In this document: positions 18,008 to 25,607 of the stretch, in pieces
How the letters are laid out: every line of letters begins with the position of its first letter
Numbering within the stretch: position 1 is the first letter of the stretch
From: an uncultured Mycoplasmatota bacterium
Lineage (GTDB): Bacteria > Bacillota_I > Bacilli_A > RF39 > UBA660
Direction of reading: 5' to 3'
Length of the DNA stretch: 56,963 bases
Assembly: GCA_900554315.1 (NCBI GenBank)
Contig: USGP01000006.1
Span: 1-56,963 of the forward strand
Translations under genes and position numbers: made by a program
The notes under the pieces: generated by a model
What the model saw: only the letters and a program-made list of their open reading frames with translations
Told to the model about the DNA's origin: nothing
The model's database searches: none

Positions 18008-18811
18008 ATGAAAGAAGAATATACTGTAGAAGATTATGGGATATTTAGTGATTCTATTAGTATAACTCAGTCTTTAAGGAATCAAGTTACCGATTTTAAG
18101 ACAGAGCTTTCTAATGTTCAAGCAACTTTAAATGATGATTCTGTTTTTATGGGACCGGTGGCTGATTTGTGCGTTACTATGGCAACGGAATTGTCTGATA
18201 ATTTTCAAATAGTTTTAGATAATTTTCAAAAGATTAATGATTATTTAACAGTTACTTCTGTAAATTATCAAGCAGGTGATACTGCAGCTTCTGCTACTTT
18301 GCAGTTAGATGGTGTTGGTGCTGTTGCAACAGATTATGCTAATCCTGCTGGTTTAAGTGGGTATCGTTTGGATTTTGTCAATTCTATTAAAGACGGTGCA
18401 GTCGATGCTTATAATAAGTATGGAGTTTTGCCTTCTTTAACGTTAGCACAAGCTATTTTGGAATCTGGTTGGGGACAATCTAGTATTGGAAATAATATTT
18501 TTGGTATTAAGGCTGGTAGTGGATGGACTGGTAAGGTACAAAATTGTCAAACTGGAGAACAAAATCCAGATGGCTCTCGTTATACAATCACAGCAGCCTT
18601 TCGTGATTATGATTCTGTAGCAGATTCTATTGTTGATCATGCGGAGTTATTAACAACAGATAGGTATCAACCTGTTATTAATTCTAAAAATTATCGTGAT
18701 GCATGTGTAGCAGTTAAACAGTGTGGTTATGCTACATCGTTGAGTTATTCTGATAATTTAATTAATTTAATTGAAACCTATGGTTTGGATCAGTGGGATC
18801 CGCAAGTTTAA
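18008..18811 (+). CDS. WXG100-like N-terminus fused to GH73 glucosaminidase domain
   Basis: A 267-residue fusion. Residues 1-95 form a WXG100-like helical hairpin (QSLRNQVTDFKTELSNVQAT, turn DDSVFMGPVADL, second helix). A short Ala/Gly linker follows, then a lysozyme-like glucosaminidase domain of the GH73/FlgJ/LytG type: LPSLTLAQAILESGWGQS with catalytic Glu152, NNIFGIKAG, then AAFRDYDSVADSIVDHAELL and GYATSLSYSDNLINLI. No Sec signal is visible, so the N-terminal hairpin is the likely export signal. It is expected to cut glycan strands, perhaps opening wall for the secretion apparatus or acting as an effector. It follows the first WXG gene by 14 bases with an AGGTGAT ribosome site. Confidence 0.85.
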   Translation: MKEEYTVEDYGIFSDSISITQSLRNQVTDFKTELSNVQATLNDDSVFMGPVADLCVTMATELSDNFQIVLDNFQKINDYLTVTSVNYQAGDTAASATLQLDGVGAVATDYANPAGLSGYRLDFVNSIKDGAVDAYNKYGVLPSLTLAQAILESGWGQSSIGNNIFGIKAGSGWTGKVQNCQTGEQNPDGSRYTITAAFRDYDSVADSIVDHAELLTTDRYQPVINSKNYRDACVAVKQCGYATSLSYSDNLINLIETYGLDQWDPQV

Positions 18812-18824
18812 AAGAGGTGATAAT

Positions 18825-19112
18825 ATGGCAAAATTTGTTTGCAATTTTGAAGAATTGAATGATGTTGCTGATAAGCTATGTACTTTGGGTAATGATTTAG
18901 TTACAAACGTTTCCACTTATGCTACTAATATGACGTCTAGCTTAAGTTCTTGGAATGGATCTGCTAAAGATAATTTTTCTACACAATGTGAGGGCCAAGT
19001 AGGATTAGCAACTACGAGAGCGCAGGAAGTTGTTCAGTTAGGAGAATATATTAAAACAGCGGTTAGTGAAATTCAAAAGACAGAACAGGAATTGTCATCT
19101 TTAAGTATTTGA
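18825..19112 (+). CDS. WXG100-family protein (3 of 5)
   Basis: A 95-residue small secreted-type protein of canonical WXG100 length. Two helices flank the turn SSWNGSAKDNF near residues 41-51, with W-N-G. Two Cys in the first half and one near residue 55 are unusual for an exported protein. The C-terminal end EIQKTEQELSSLSI lacks a clear YxxxD/E export signal. ATG 18825 follows AAGAGGTGAT, 13 bases after the GH73 fusion, so these are one transcription unit. It is a likely partner for another hairpin of the cluster; pairing is inferred. Confidence 0.82.
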   Translation: MAKFVCNFEELNDVADKLCTLGNDLVTNVSTYATNMTSSLSSWNGSAKDNFSTQCEGQVGLATTRAQEVVQLGEYIKTAVSEIQKTEQELSSLSI

Positions 19113-19165
19113 TGTGTAAACTTTTGTCTTATATTTTATATTTGTTTTTCATTTTATTTTATTAA

Positions 19166-19174
19166 TGTTATAAT
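19166..19174 (+). promoter_or_regulatory. Extended -10 promoter inside the WXG100 cluster
   Basis: TGTTATAAT lies in the 86-base gap between the third and fourth WXG genes, so the last two can be transcribed separately. Confidence 0.5.
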
Positions 19175-19198
19175 TTTTTTAGATAGGAGAGTGGTAGA

Positions 19199-19495
19199 AT
19201 GGCTGGACTACATGCTGATACTGCAGCAATGGATGTAAATGGAAGAGATACTGTTGCAAATGCAGAATTTTTTCAAAATGAATTAAGTGGTTTAAGAAGT
19301 AATGTTGATAGTTTGATGACTATTTGGAGAGGTATTTCTGCGACTGAATTTAATAATTCTTATTTGGAGCAAGCAGCTAATTTGGATAAGTTTGGACGTC
19401 TTTTGGTTGATCTTGGTGAAGCTATTAGTAAGAGTGCTAGTATATTAAACAAGACTGAAGAAGAAAATGCTAGTGCAGGATCACATTTATTTTAG
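19199..19495 (+). CDS. WXG100-family protein (4 of 5)
   Basis: A 98-residue WXG100 protein: first helix with ANAEFFQNELSGLRSNVDSL, turn MTIWRGISATEFNNSY (W-R-G), second helix ending SASILNKTEEENASAG. It has the common downstream Phe/Tyr pattern after WxG. No signal peptide is seen. The ribosome site AGGAGAGTGG precedes the ATG at 19199. Two genes downstream of the internal promoter (this and the next) are 12 bases apart and look like a pair that could form a heterodimer, as in EsxA/EsxB-type systems. Confidence 0.85.
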   Translation: MAGLHADTAAMDVNGRDTVANAEFFQNELSGLRSNVDSLMTIWRGISATEFNNSYLEQAANLDKFGRLLVDLGEAISKSASILNKTEEENASAGSHLF

Positions 19496-19507
19496 GAGGT
19501 TGTAACT

Positions 19508-19807
19508 ATGAATGAATTTGAAGAAAAAGATTATGCTGGTGCAAGAAGTTATGCAGATGCAATTCAAACAAATGCTAATAATATTATGAGTATTTTTGAT
19601 GATATAGATGCTACTATGACAAATCTATATGGTGCAAATTGGGAAAGTTCTGGTGCAGAAGATGCTAAAGCTCGTTATGATCAGATTCGGAAAAATTACG
19701 AAGTTTTTTATCAGAGAGTTATTGCTATGAGAAATCATATTTATTCAGTAACTGCTGCAAACGAAGCTGCTGATGCTGCTGCGAGTCAAAATATTGCAAA
19801 TGTTTAA
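19508..19807 (+). CDS. WXG100-family protein (5 of 5), degenerate turn
   Basis: A 99-residue hairpin protein. The turn reads GANWESSGAEDAKARYD, where the Trp is kept but the Gly of W-x-G is replaced (WES), with Gly two residues later. Such W-only partners are common in ESX heterodimers. The C-terminus AANEAADAAASQNIANV is Ala-rich and probably helical or disordered. An AGGAGG ribosome site precedes the ATG at 19508. It ends the cluster at a strong bidirectional terminator. Confidence 0.8.
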   Translation: MNEFEEKDYAGARSYADAIQTNANNIMSIFDDIDATMTNLYGANWESSGAEDAKARYDQIRKNYEVFYQRVIAMRNHIYSVTAANEAADAAASQNIANV

Positions 19808-19835
19808 CATATTGTTTTGGATTTGTTGTAAAAAA

Positions 19836-19867
19836 AATAATCGATTATTTATCGATTATTTTTTTCT
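19836..19867. terminator. Bidirectional terminator, WXG cluster / FemABX operon
   Basis: Perfect 10-bp stem AATAATCGAT / ATCGATTATT, loop TATTT, T-run on the plus strand and A-run on the other side. Confidence 0.85.
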
Positions 19868-21149
19868 TTAAATTTTTAATTTTATGATAAGTGTTAAAAG
19901 CAATATTATATGCATGATACCAGAATGGTGAAATAATGTAGTCAAATTCTCCAATTAATTCTACTACATGCCCTCCAAAACTTTTTTTAAATAAATAAAG
20001 TCCATATAATGGATTTTCTTTTCTAAAGTCTCCAGTTATACCATAAAAGTTATATCTTTTATATCCATTTTCTACTGCGTATTTTACTCCCGCAAAGTGG
20101 ATGGTATATGCAGATTGAAATTGCATTAAGTTATCTAATGTTCCTCCATGTAGAGATAATACTTCATTTCCATATATCAAGAAAAGAATTCCTCCTAATA
20201 GAGTTTTTTCTCCATATTCTTTTTTGTATTCTTTAATTTTTTCTAATTGTTTTTTTAGTCGTTCAATTTCTTGTTCATTCTTTTTGTTATGTTGTTCATA
20301 TTTTTTTTCATTCATTTTTAGGACGTTGTTTTCTTTTTTGTATTTTCTGTCTTTTAATTCTTTTTCATTTTCTTCTAGTTCATTTTTGGTATTTTTCTCA
20401 AATTCTTGAAAATCTATTTCAGCAACAAGTATTTTTAATATACCTTCATCATGAAGAGCATCCCACATATTTTCATAATATGATAATGGTCTATCTACAA
20501 ATTCTCTTCTGTCGCTTGTATGTTGCATGATGTCTTTAAATAGTGGTAACTCTTCTTTTGTTATTTCTCTTGTATGAATTCCGTATTTTTCATTTTTTCT
20601 TAGAATTTGTCTTGTTTTTGATTCCATATCTTTCATGACATCATCTAAAGTTTTTCCTTCTGTTTCTATTACATGCATCCATCGTGGTTGAAGTGTATCT
20701 TGCATTAAGTTAAATCCAAAGTGCTTATATCCTAATTTTTTAAGGTTTTCTACACATTTTTCGTTGTTGATTCCATTTTCTACAATATTTCCGTTATTAT
20801 CTCGTTCTTTGTATTGCACGTATGGATCTATTTTTATAAAAATAGCATTTTCTTTTTTGGCATATTCTTTTATTTGTTCTGTAAATTCTTTTAATAGTGT
20901 TTCATTATTATAATCAATTAAGAATCCCCTAGGAGCGTAGAACATTTTCTTCTTTATAATTGGTAATGTTTTAGATAGTATTAAACTTCCAGCTAAAATT
21001 TTCTTGTTGTCTTCTAAGCCAATATAGTGAGCATCCCAATTGTTTTTCTTTTTTAAATTTGCCCATGGGGTGGTTTGATAGAAAGTAATTTCTGGATTTT
21101 TATCTGCAAATTTTTTAAATTCTTTTTCAGTTATTTTTCTTAACTTCAT
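19845..21149 (-). CDS. FemABX-type peptidoglycan bridge aminoacyltransferase (second of pair)
   Basis: A 434-residue member of the Fem/MurM family, which adds amino acids from aminoacyl-tRNA to the Lys of lipid II or nascent wall. It shows two GNAT-like halves (FYQTTPWANLKKKNNWDAHYIG at the start; YNFYGITGDF and YGLYLFKKSFGGHVVELIGEFDYI near the end). Between them is a Lys/Glu-rich coiled coil, the 'antenna' that binds tRNA in FemA. Start ATG 21149 follows AGAAGGCG and lies 23 bases inside the upstream femX-like gene, so the two are coupled. Confidence 0.9.
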   Translation of the reverse strand: MKLRKITEKEFKKFADKNPEITFYQTTPWANLKKKNNWDAHYIGLEDNKKILAGSLILSKTLPIIKKKMFYAPRGFLIDYNNETLLKEFTEQIKEYAKKENAIFIKIDPYVQYKERDNNGNIVENGINNEKCVENLKKLGYKHFGFNLMQDTLQPRWMHVIETEGKTLDDVMKDMESKTRQILRKNEKYGIHTREITKEELPLFKDIMQHTSDRREFVDRPLSYYENMWDALHDEGILKILVAEIDFQEFEKNTKNELEENEKELKDRKYKKENNVLKMNEKKYEQHNKKNEQEIERLKKQLEKIKEYKKEYGEKTLLGGILFLIYGNEVLSLHGGTLDNLMQFQSAYTIHFAGVKYAVENGYKRYNFYGITGDFRKENPLYGLYLFKKSFGGHVVELIGEFDYIISPFWYHAYNIAFNTYHKIKNLKKKIIDK

Positions 21150-22446
21150 TTTCTATCGCCTTCTTACTTTTTTTTCTAATTATATTTCTATATATTGGAA
21201 CTAGTTTTTTAAAGATAAAATACATTAATTTGTTAGTAACGTAGTCAAATTCACCTAAGAATTCGATATAGTCTCCACCAAATTTTTTCTTGAATTCGTG
21301 TAGCCCATATCTAGGGTTATCTTTAGATAAGTCTCCGATTGTTCCGAATTGATCGTAAACTTTTATTCCTTTTTCTTTACAATATTTAATATGCTCTTCA
21401 TAAGTATAATAATTTACATATGTTTCTGTTAAAATATTGTGGTTTCCTGCATATAATACCCAGGCTTTATCGGCATATTCAATAATCATATGTGCACTTA
21501 ATGTTAAATTGTTTCCATATTGTTTTTTATATTCTTCAAATTTTTTGATTTCTTTGGTGTAGTTATCTTTTTGTTTTGTTAATTCGTTTAATTTGTTTTT
21601 AGCACTTTTACTTAAATTGTCTATTGGTAAAATAGATATCTGATTATTTACTTGCTTTAAATTATCTTTTAATGTTTTTATGGTTCTATCCATATCTACT
21701 TTTCCTAGGAATAGTGTGGCTTTTCCATTTTCACTTCCATTAAAAATATCATAAAGTGTGCTGTAGTAATCTTCTGTATATGATACAAAGTCTTTTCTAG
21801 TCTCTGTTAGAGTCATAAGGTGATAAAATTCTTTTATATCTTTTTCCGTACCAATTTCTACATAAGTATTTAATTTTTTTGCTTTAGTAATTCTTTGTTT
21901 TGTAGTTTTTGAAAAATGGTTTTCTATGTCTTCTATACTTTGATTTAAATCGATTCGAAAAGTATATCTAGGCTGCATTGTTTCAAAGTTTTTCGTAAAA
22001 CCTTGGTGTTTATATCCCAATTTTTTTAATAAGTTAAAGATTCTGTTGATATCATATGGTGGTTTTTGTTCTTCTTCTAAATAGTTATAATCTTTGTATA
22101 TTAAATCAGGATCTATTTTAACAAATATTGCTTTTTTGCTTTTTGCAAATTTGATAATTTCTTTTGTCATCTCTTTTACTAGTTCTTCATTTTCATAGTC
22201 AATTACATATCCTCTAGGACAATAAAAATAACAATAGTTCATAGGAAGTTTCTTCTGTAGTAAAAGAGCAGTTCCTAGTATATTTTTCTTTTCATCAATT
22301 AATCCTAGATAATAAGGAGTTAAATTCTTTTTTTGTTTTGATAATTCTCCCCAGCTATATGACTGTAAGAAGTGTGATTTTTTTTGTTTTTTTAGATAAT
22401 TTTCATAAGTATCTTCTTTTAGGTATACTAGTTTTGCCACTTTCAT
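21127..22446 (-). CDS. FemABX-type peptidoglycan bridge aminoacyltransferase (first of pair)
   Basis: A second Fem/MurM-family ligase of about 440 residues with the same plan: LQSYSWGELSKQKKNLTPYY, CPRGYVIDYENEELV, then a coiled coil (KDNLKQVNNQIS...LTKQKDNYTKEIKKFEEYK), and the closing YDQFGTIGDLSKDNPRYG with EFKKKFGGDYIEFLGEFDY. Two unequal copies suggest a bridge of at least two residues or two specificities. The start is uncertain: ATG 22449 touches the ribosome site GAAAGG, ATG 22446 is 3 bases from it, and GTG 22440 has the best spacing of 9. The promoter is at 22463-22492. Confidence 0.9.
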   Translation of the reverse strand: MKVAKLVYLKEDTYENYLKKQKKSHFLQSYSWGELSKQKKNLTPYYLGLIDEKKNILGTALLLQKKLPMNYCYFYCPRGYVIDYENEELVKEMTKEIIKFAKSKKAIFVKIDPDLIYKDYNYLEEEQKPPYDINRIFNLLKKLGYKHQGFTKNFETMQPRYTFRIDLNQSIEDIENHFSKTTKQRITKAKKLNTYVEIGTEKDIKEFYHLMTLTETRKDFVSYTEDYYSTLYDIFNGSENGKATLFLGKVDMDRTIKTLKDNLKQVNNQISILPIDNLSKSAKNKLNELTKQKDNYTKEIKKFEEYKKQYGNNLTLSAHMIIEYADKAWVLYAGNHNILTETYVNYYTYEEHIKYCKEKGIKVYDQFGTIGDLSKDNPRYGLHEFKKKFGGDYIEFLGEFDYVTNKLMYFIFKKLVPIYRNIIRKKSKKAIENEVKKNN

Positions 22447-22462
22447 CATCCTTTCTTTAATT

Positions 22463-22492
22463 AGTATACCATAAATCTTTTTATTTCAACAA
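22463..22492 (-). promoter_or_regulatory. Promoter of the FemABX operon
   Basis: Minus strand: TTGTTG (22492-22487), 18 bases, extended -10 TGG-TATACT (TATACT at 22468-22463). Confidence 0.5.
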
Positions 22493-22514
22493 AAAAGAAC
22501 ACTGAAAAGTGTTC
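22491..22514 (-). terminator. Terminator of the small coiled-coil protein gene
   Basis: Stem GAACACT / AGTGTTC, loop TTTC on the minus strand, then six T's. It overlaps the stop codon. Confidence 0.75.
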
Positions 22515-22701
22515 AAATCATATGCATTCCATCTTCTTTTTCTAGATAATCATTTTGTGGTTTCCTTTCTAAGGCTTCAACTCTTTTTTTTAAGTTATCT
22601 ATTTCGTATTTTAATCGTTGTAATTCCTGGTAAATATTTTGATTGTTTTGTTGTTCTGGTAGTGGGGAAGTTGGAATGAATGGAAATGCAAACGGATTCA
22701 T
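22513..22701 (-). CDS. Small coiled-coil protein
   Basis: I do not recognise this 62-residue protein. The N-terminus is Pro/Phe-rich and hydrophobic but not a signal peptide (MNPFAFPFIPTSPLPEQQ). Residues 25-48 form a regular heptad coiled coil (ELQRLKYEIDNLKKRVEALE). The end is charged. The ATG at 22701 follows a strong TAGGAGGC and the gene has its own terminator, so it is real. It is divergent from trmB. Confidence 0.7.
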   Translation of the reverse strand: MNPFAFPFIPTSPLPEQQNNQNIYQELQRLKYEIDNLKKRVEALERKPQNDYLEKEDGMHMI

Positions 22702-22743
22702 ATAAGCCTCCTACTTTTTATTATATGCATGTTGTTTTATTTT

Positions 22744-22752
22744 TGTTATAAT
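22744..22752 (+). promoter_or_regulatory. Extended -10 promoter of trmB
   Basis: TGTTATAAT ends 20 bases before the chosen trmB ATG. It excludes an ATG at 22755, which would be at or before the transcription start. Confidence 0.5.
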
Positions 22753-22772
22753 ATATGTTGGATGTGATATTT

Positions 22773-23420
22773 ATGAGACTTAGAAATGTTAAAAATAAAG
22801 AAGAAATTTTAAATGCTTCTCCTTTTTTGGTTAAGAATCCTAAGAAATTTAGAGGAAAATGGTCTAGCTATTTTGGAAATACTAATCCAATTTATATTGA
22901 AATTGGAATGGGAAAAGGACAATTCATTCGTGAGAATGCTAAAAGATATCCTAATATTAATTTTATTGGTATTGAAAAATATGATAGCGTTGTTGCAAAG
23001 TGTTTACCTAAGATCGATGATAGTTTACGTAATTTAGCTATTATTCGTATGGATGCTTTAGAAATTAATGATGTTTTTTCTAAGGAGGTTGACCGAATTT
23101 ATTTAAATTTTTCTGATCCATGGCCAAAAAAACGTCATCATTTGCGTAGACTTTCTAGTAAAATATTTTTAGAAAAGTATGCATCTATTTTTCGTGGTGA
23201 TTTTGATATATGGATGAGAACTGATAATTCTGACTTATTTCGATATTCTCTTATGAGCTTTAGTGAAGCTGGTTATGTTCTTCGACATCTTACTTTTGAT
23301 TTACATAAAGAAGATATAGAGGATTTAATAACGACAGAATACGAAGAACGTTTTTCTGAACAAGGAATGCCTATTTATCAGGTAGAAGCTTTGAAAGTGT
23401 CTAAAACAGTAAATAAATAG
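22773..23420 (+). CDS. trmB: tRNA (guanine-N7-)-methyltransferase
   Basis: TrmB methylates G46 of tRNAs using S-adenosylmethionine. The protein starts MRLRN, the usual TrmB N-terminus. YIEIGMGKGQFI is the SAM-binding glycine motif. IYLNFSDPWPKKRHHLRRL is the TrmB signature with the conserved Asp-Pro-Trp and basic stretch, and GDFDIWMRTDN and TEYEERF close the domain. Length 215 is normal. I used ATG 22773 because it fits the family start and the promoter; the ribosome site GGATGTGAT is weak. Confidence 0.94.
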   Translation: MRLRNVKNKEEILNASPFLVKNPKKFRGKWSSYFGNTNPIYIEIGMGKGQFIRENAKRYPNINFIGIEKYDSVVAKCLPKIDDSLRNLAIIRMDALEINDVFSKEVDRIYLNFSDPWPKKRHHLRRLSSKIFLEKYASIFRGDFDIWMRTDNSDLFRYSLMSFSEAGYVLRHLTFDLHKEDIEDLITTEYEERFSEQGMPIYQVEALKVSKTVNK

Positions 23421-23428
23421 AAAAAATT

Positions 23429-23456
23429 TTTACATTTACTAAAAATTTGGTATAAT
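23429..23456 (+). promoter_or_regulatory. Promoter of the lipoprotein/envelope operon
   Basis: TTTACA (23429-23434), 16 bases, extended -10 TGGTATAAT (23448-23456). Confidence 0.6.
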
Positions 23457-23476
23457 GTAGTAAGAGTAGGTGAATT

Positions 23477-24151
23477 ATGAAAAGAAGAATAGTTTTACTC
23501 TCTATTATGCTATTATTAGTGTCTGGTTGTAGTATTCAGACTTTGAGTACTACAAGTTTTGAAGATAATATTGATATGATATTGTCTGAAGATACTACAT
23601 TGGCTAATGTTAATTTTGATGGTTATGAATATTATGTTCCTAATGGTATGCGTTTTGTAAATAAAGAAGATTATAATGCTTTATTGCAAGATCGTTATTC
23701 TAATCGTTATTATTTATATGTTGATGCAATCGGATATTATCATAAAACAAAAAATACATATAAAGTGGATAAAGATGCTTATTATTCTGCCAAATTAAAT
23801 TATAATAAAAAGACTGGTTATATAGAAATTAATGAAGAAGATGATTATTATTTTGTAGAGATGGTTTTTAATTATAGTAAGATGGAGGCTTATATACCAA
23901 AAGAGTATCTTGTACCTGTTATTAATAATATGTGTTATATTTTGCAATCAGTAAATTTTCATGACAATGTTTTAGAAAGTTTAATTGGAGAGAATGTTTT
24001 AAATTATAAAGAAGAAAATTTTAATATTTTTGAATCTAAGACAGACTCTAATGACTCTGTATTGGAATTTTCTGATTATGTAGATGCTGATATTAACAAT
24101 AGTAATAATAAAATAGATGAGGATAATTTTGAATTAAATTTAGGAGATTAG
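23477..24151 (+). CDS. Predicted lipoprotein
   Basis: A 224-residue protein with a lipoprotein signal: basic MKRR, hydrophobic core, lipobox VSGC with Cys18, followed by Ser. The mature part is rich in Tyr, Asp and Asn and shows mixed alpha/beta character (YEYYVPNGMRFVNKEDYNALLQDRY in part). The last 40 residues are acidic and low in complexity. I recognise no family. The next gene starts 13 bases downstream with its own ribosome site, and four genes (to 26013) probably form one operon for an envelope-associated function. Confidence 0.7.
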   Translation: MKRRIVLLSIMLLLVSGCSIQTLSTTSFEDNIDMILSEDTTLANVNFDGYEYYVPNGMRFVNKEDYNALLQDRYSNRYYLYVDAIGYYHKTKNTYKVDKDAYYSAKLNYNKKTGYIEINEEDDYYFVEMVFNYSKMEAYIPKEYLVPVINNMCYILQSVNFHDNVLESLIGENVLNYKEENFNIFESKTDSNDSVLEFSDYVDADINNSNNKIDEDNFELNLGD

Positions 24152-24164
24152 AAGAGGTGAAATT

Positions 24165-25304
24165 ATGGGCGTTTTTGATAAAATTAAAAATGCACTTTTT
24201 GAAGAAGAGTACGTTGAAGTAGAAGAAAAACCAAAAGCTAAAATAAGACCTAAAAAAGAAAAAAGTAAAAGAGAACCTATAAAGGTTCATGAGAATAAAC
24301 CAATTGCTAAAAAAGTTGTTTTACCTGAAAAGAAGGAAGAACGTGTAGACGATTATGATGATTATAAACCTAGGGATGAAGATTTTGAGATTGTTCCAGA
24401 AAGAAATGATGAAGAAGAGACTAAGGAAGATTTTAAGTTTCCAGCAGTAGATGATCAAGAATTTTCTGATAAATCTTATTATAATGAACCTAAAATTGTA
24501 GAGGTTGTTAAAAAGGAAGAAGTACATGTAGAAGAAAATCCTGATTTATATCATGGCTCTTCTAGAAGAGAAGCAGATAATTATTCTTCTAATCACGATT
24601 ATTATGGAAGTTCTCAAGATACTTATCATGGTTCTAGTTCTGTTCAAGATGTTTATCATGGAAGTAGAGATAAGAATTTGTATCATAGTGATTATAATGA
24701 GTCTATTTCTATTCATGAATATGGGACTTATGAAAAGGAAAAGAAAACAGTTTTTAAACCTTCGCCAATTATTTCACCAATTTATGGTATTTTGGATAAA
24801 AATTATAAAAAAGAAGAGATTGTTCCAAAGAGAGAGGTTCATTTGAGTAGTTATACTCGTGAACATATGACGGTTGATGATGTTAGACGTAAAGCCTATG
24901 GTAATTTAGCAGATGATATTGCTGCTGATATCAATGGTGATGATTCTTCTTCTGATGTTAAAGAAGAGAAAGAGTCAGTATTTAATGATGAATCTGATAA
25001 TTTATTAGTTGACTTAAGTGAGGATAATGAAAAACCTCATGTTTCAGAAGTTACTATGGGAGATGCTGAGGAGTATTATAAGGATTTAGGATTAGAATAT
25101 AATATTGATTATAAAGATTCTAGCAAAGAAAAAGCAACAGGTCGTAGAGTAACAGAGGACTATGATGAGGAAGAAAAGAAAACTGAATCTCTTAAGTCTA
25201 AAGATAACTCTACTAAAGAAGAACAAACAGCAACAGATCCTGCATCTGACGATAATCTTTTTGATCTTATTGATTCTATGTATGAAGATGAGAATAAAGA
25301 ATAA
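24165..25304 (+). CDS. Acidic low-complexity cytosolic protein with YHGS repeats
   Basis: A 379-residue protein without a recognised domain. It starts MGVFDKIKNALFEEEY, a short amphipathic helix of the kind that can touch membranes. It is then mostly disordered: Lys/Glu-rich to about 110, then repeated (D)xYHGSS units near 128-172. A conserved-looking island follows, PSPIISPIYGILDKNYKKEE and SSYTREHMTVDDVRRKAYG, then a long acidic Ser/Asp/Glu tail. Position between a lipoprotein and DUF948/YtxH-type genes suggests an envelope or division-associated scaffold, but that is inference. ATG 24165 follows AGAGGTGA. Confidence 0.6.
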   Translation: MGVFDKIKNALFEEEYVEVEEKPKAKIRPKKEKSKREPIKVHENKPIAKKVVLPEKKEERVDDYDDYKPRDEDFEIVPERNDEEETKEDFKFPAVDDQEFSDKSYYNEPKIVEVVKKEEVHVEENPDLYHGSSRREADNYSSNHDYYGSSQDTYHGSSSVQDVYHGSRDKNLYHSDYNESISIHEYGTYEKEKKTVFKPSPIISPIYGILDKNYKKEEIVPKREVHLSSYTREHMTVDDVRRKAYGNLADDIAADINGDDSSSDVKEEKESVFNDESDNLLVDLSEDNEKPHVSEVTMGDAEEYYKDLGLEYNIDYKDSSKEKATGRRVTEDYDEEEKKTESLKSKDNSTKEEQTATDPASDDNLFDLIDSMYEDENKE

Positions 25305-25316
25305 GGAGGAGAAAGC

Positions 25317-25607
25317 ATGGATGTGTTAAACGCAGTTTTACCAGTATTATTATATATATTTGGTATCATATTATTAATAGTGTTAATTATTTTAGGAATT
25401 AGAATGATTCAGATTTTAGACAAAGTTGATAGAATTGTTGATAATATTGATGAGAAAGTTAATTCTTTTAATGGATTCTTTGATATTTTAGACAAGACTG
25501 GTTATAGTATTTCTATGATTGGTGATAAAGTAATTGGTCTATTTTCTGGAATTGTTTCTAAAATATTTAATAGAAAAAATAAAGAGGAGGATGATTTGTA
25601 TGAGTAA
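25317..25607 (+). CDS. DUF948-like small membrane protein
   Basis: A 96-residue protein with one long N-terminal membrane helix (about 8-29) followed by an amphipathic helix (DKVDRIVDNIDEKVNSFNGF) and a basic/acidic tail. This plan matches DUF948-type general-stress proteins that occur beside YtxH genes in Bacillota, as here. The ATG at 25317 follows AAGGAGGAG. Its last codons overlap the YtxH start by 8 bases. Confidence 0.7.
   Translation: MDVLNAVLPVLLYIFGIILLIVLIILGIRMIQILDKVDRIVDNIDEKVNSFNGFFDILDKTGYSISMIGDKVIGLFSGIVSKIFNRKNKEEDDLYE

Noticed and set aside
22755..22772. Upstream ATG of trmB giving six extra residues
   Set aside because: It lies only three bases after the TATAAT element, so it would not be in the transcript; TrmB proteins start MRLRN.
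24528..24700. Possible DNA repeat array around TATCATGG(T/A)(T/A)
   Set aside because: The repeated TATCATGG units are codons for the YHGS protein repeat, irregularly spaced, so this is not a CRISPR or intergenic repeat.
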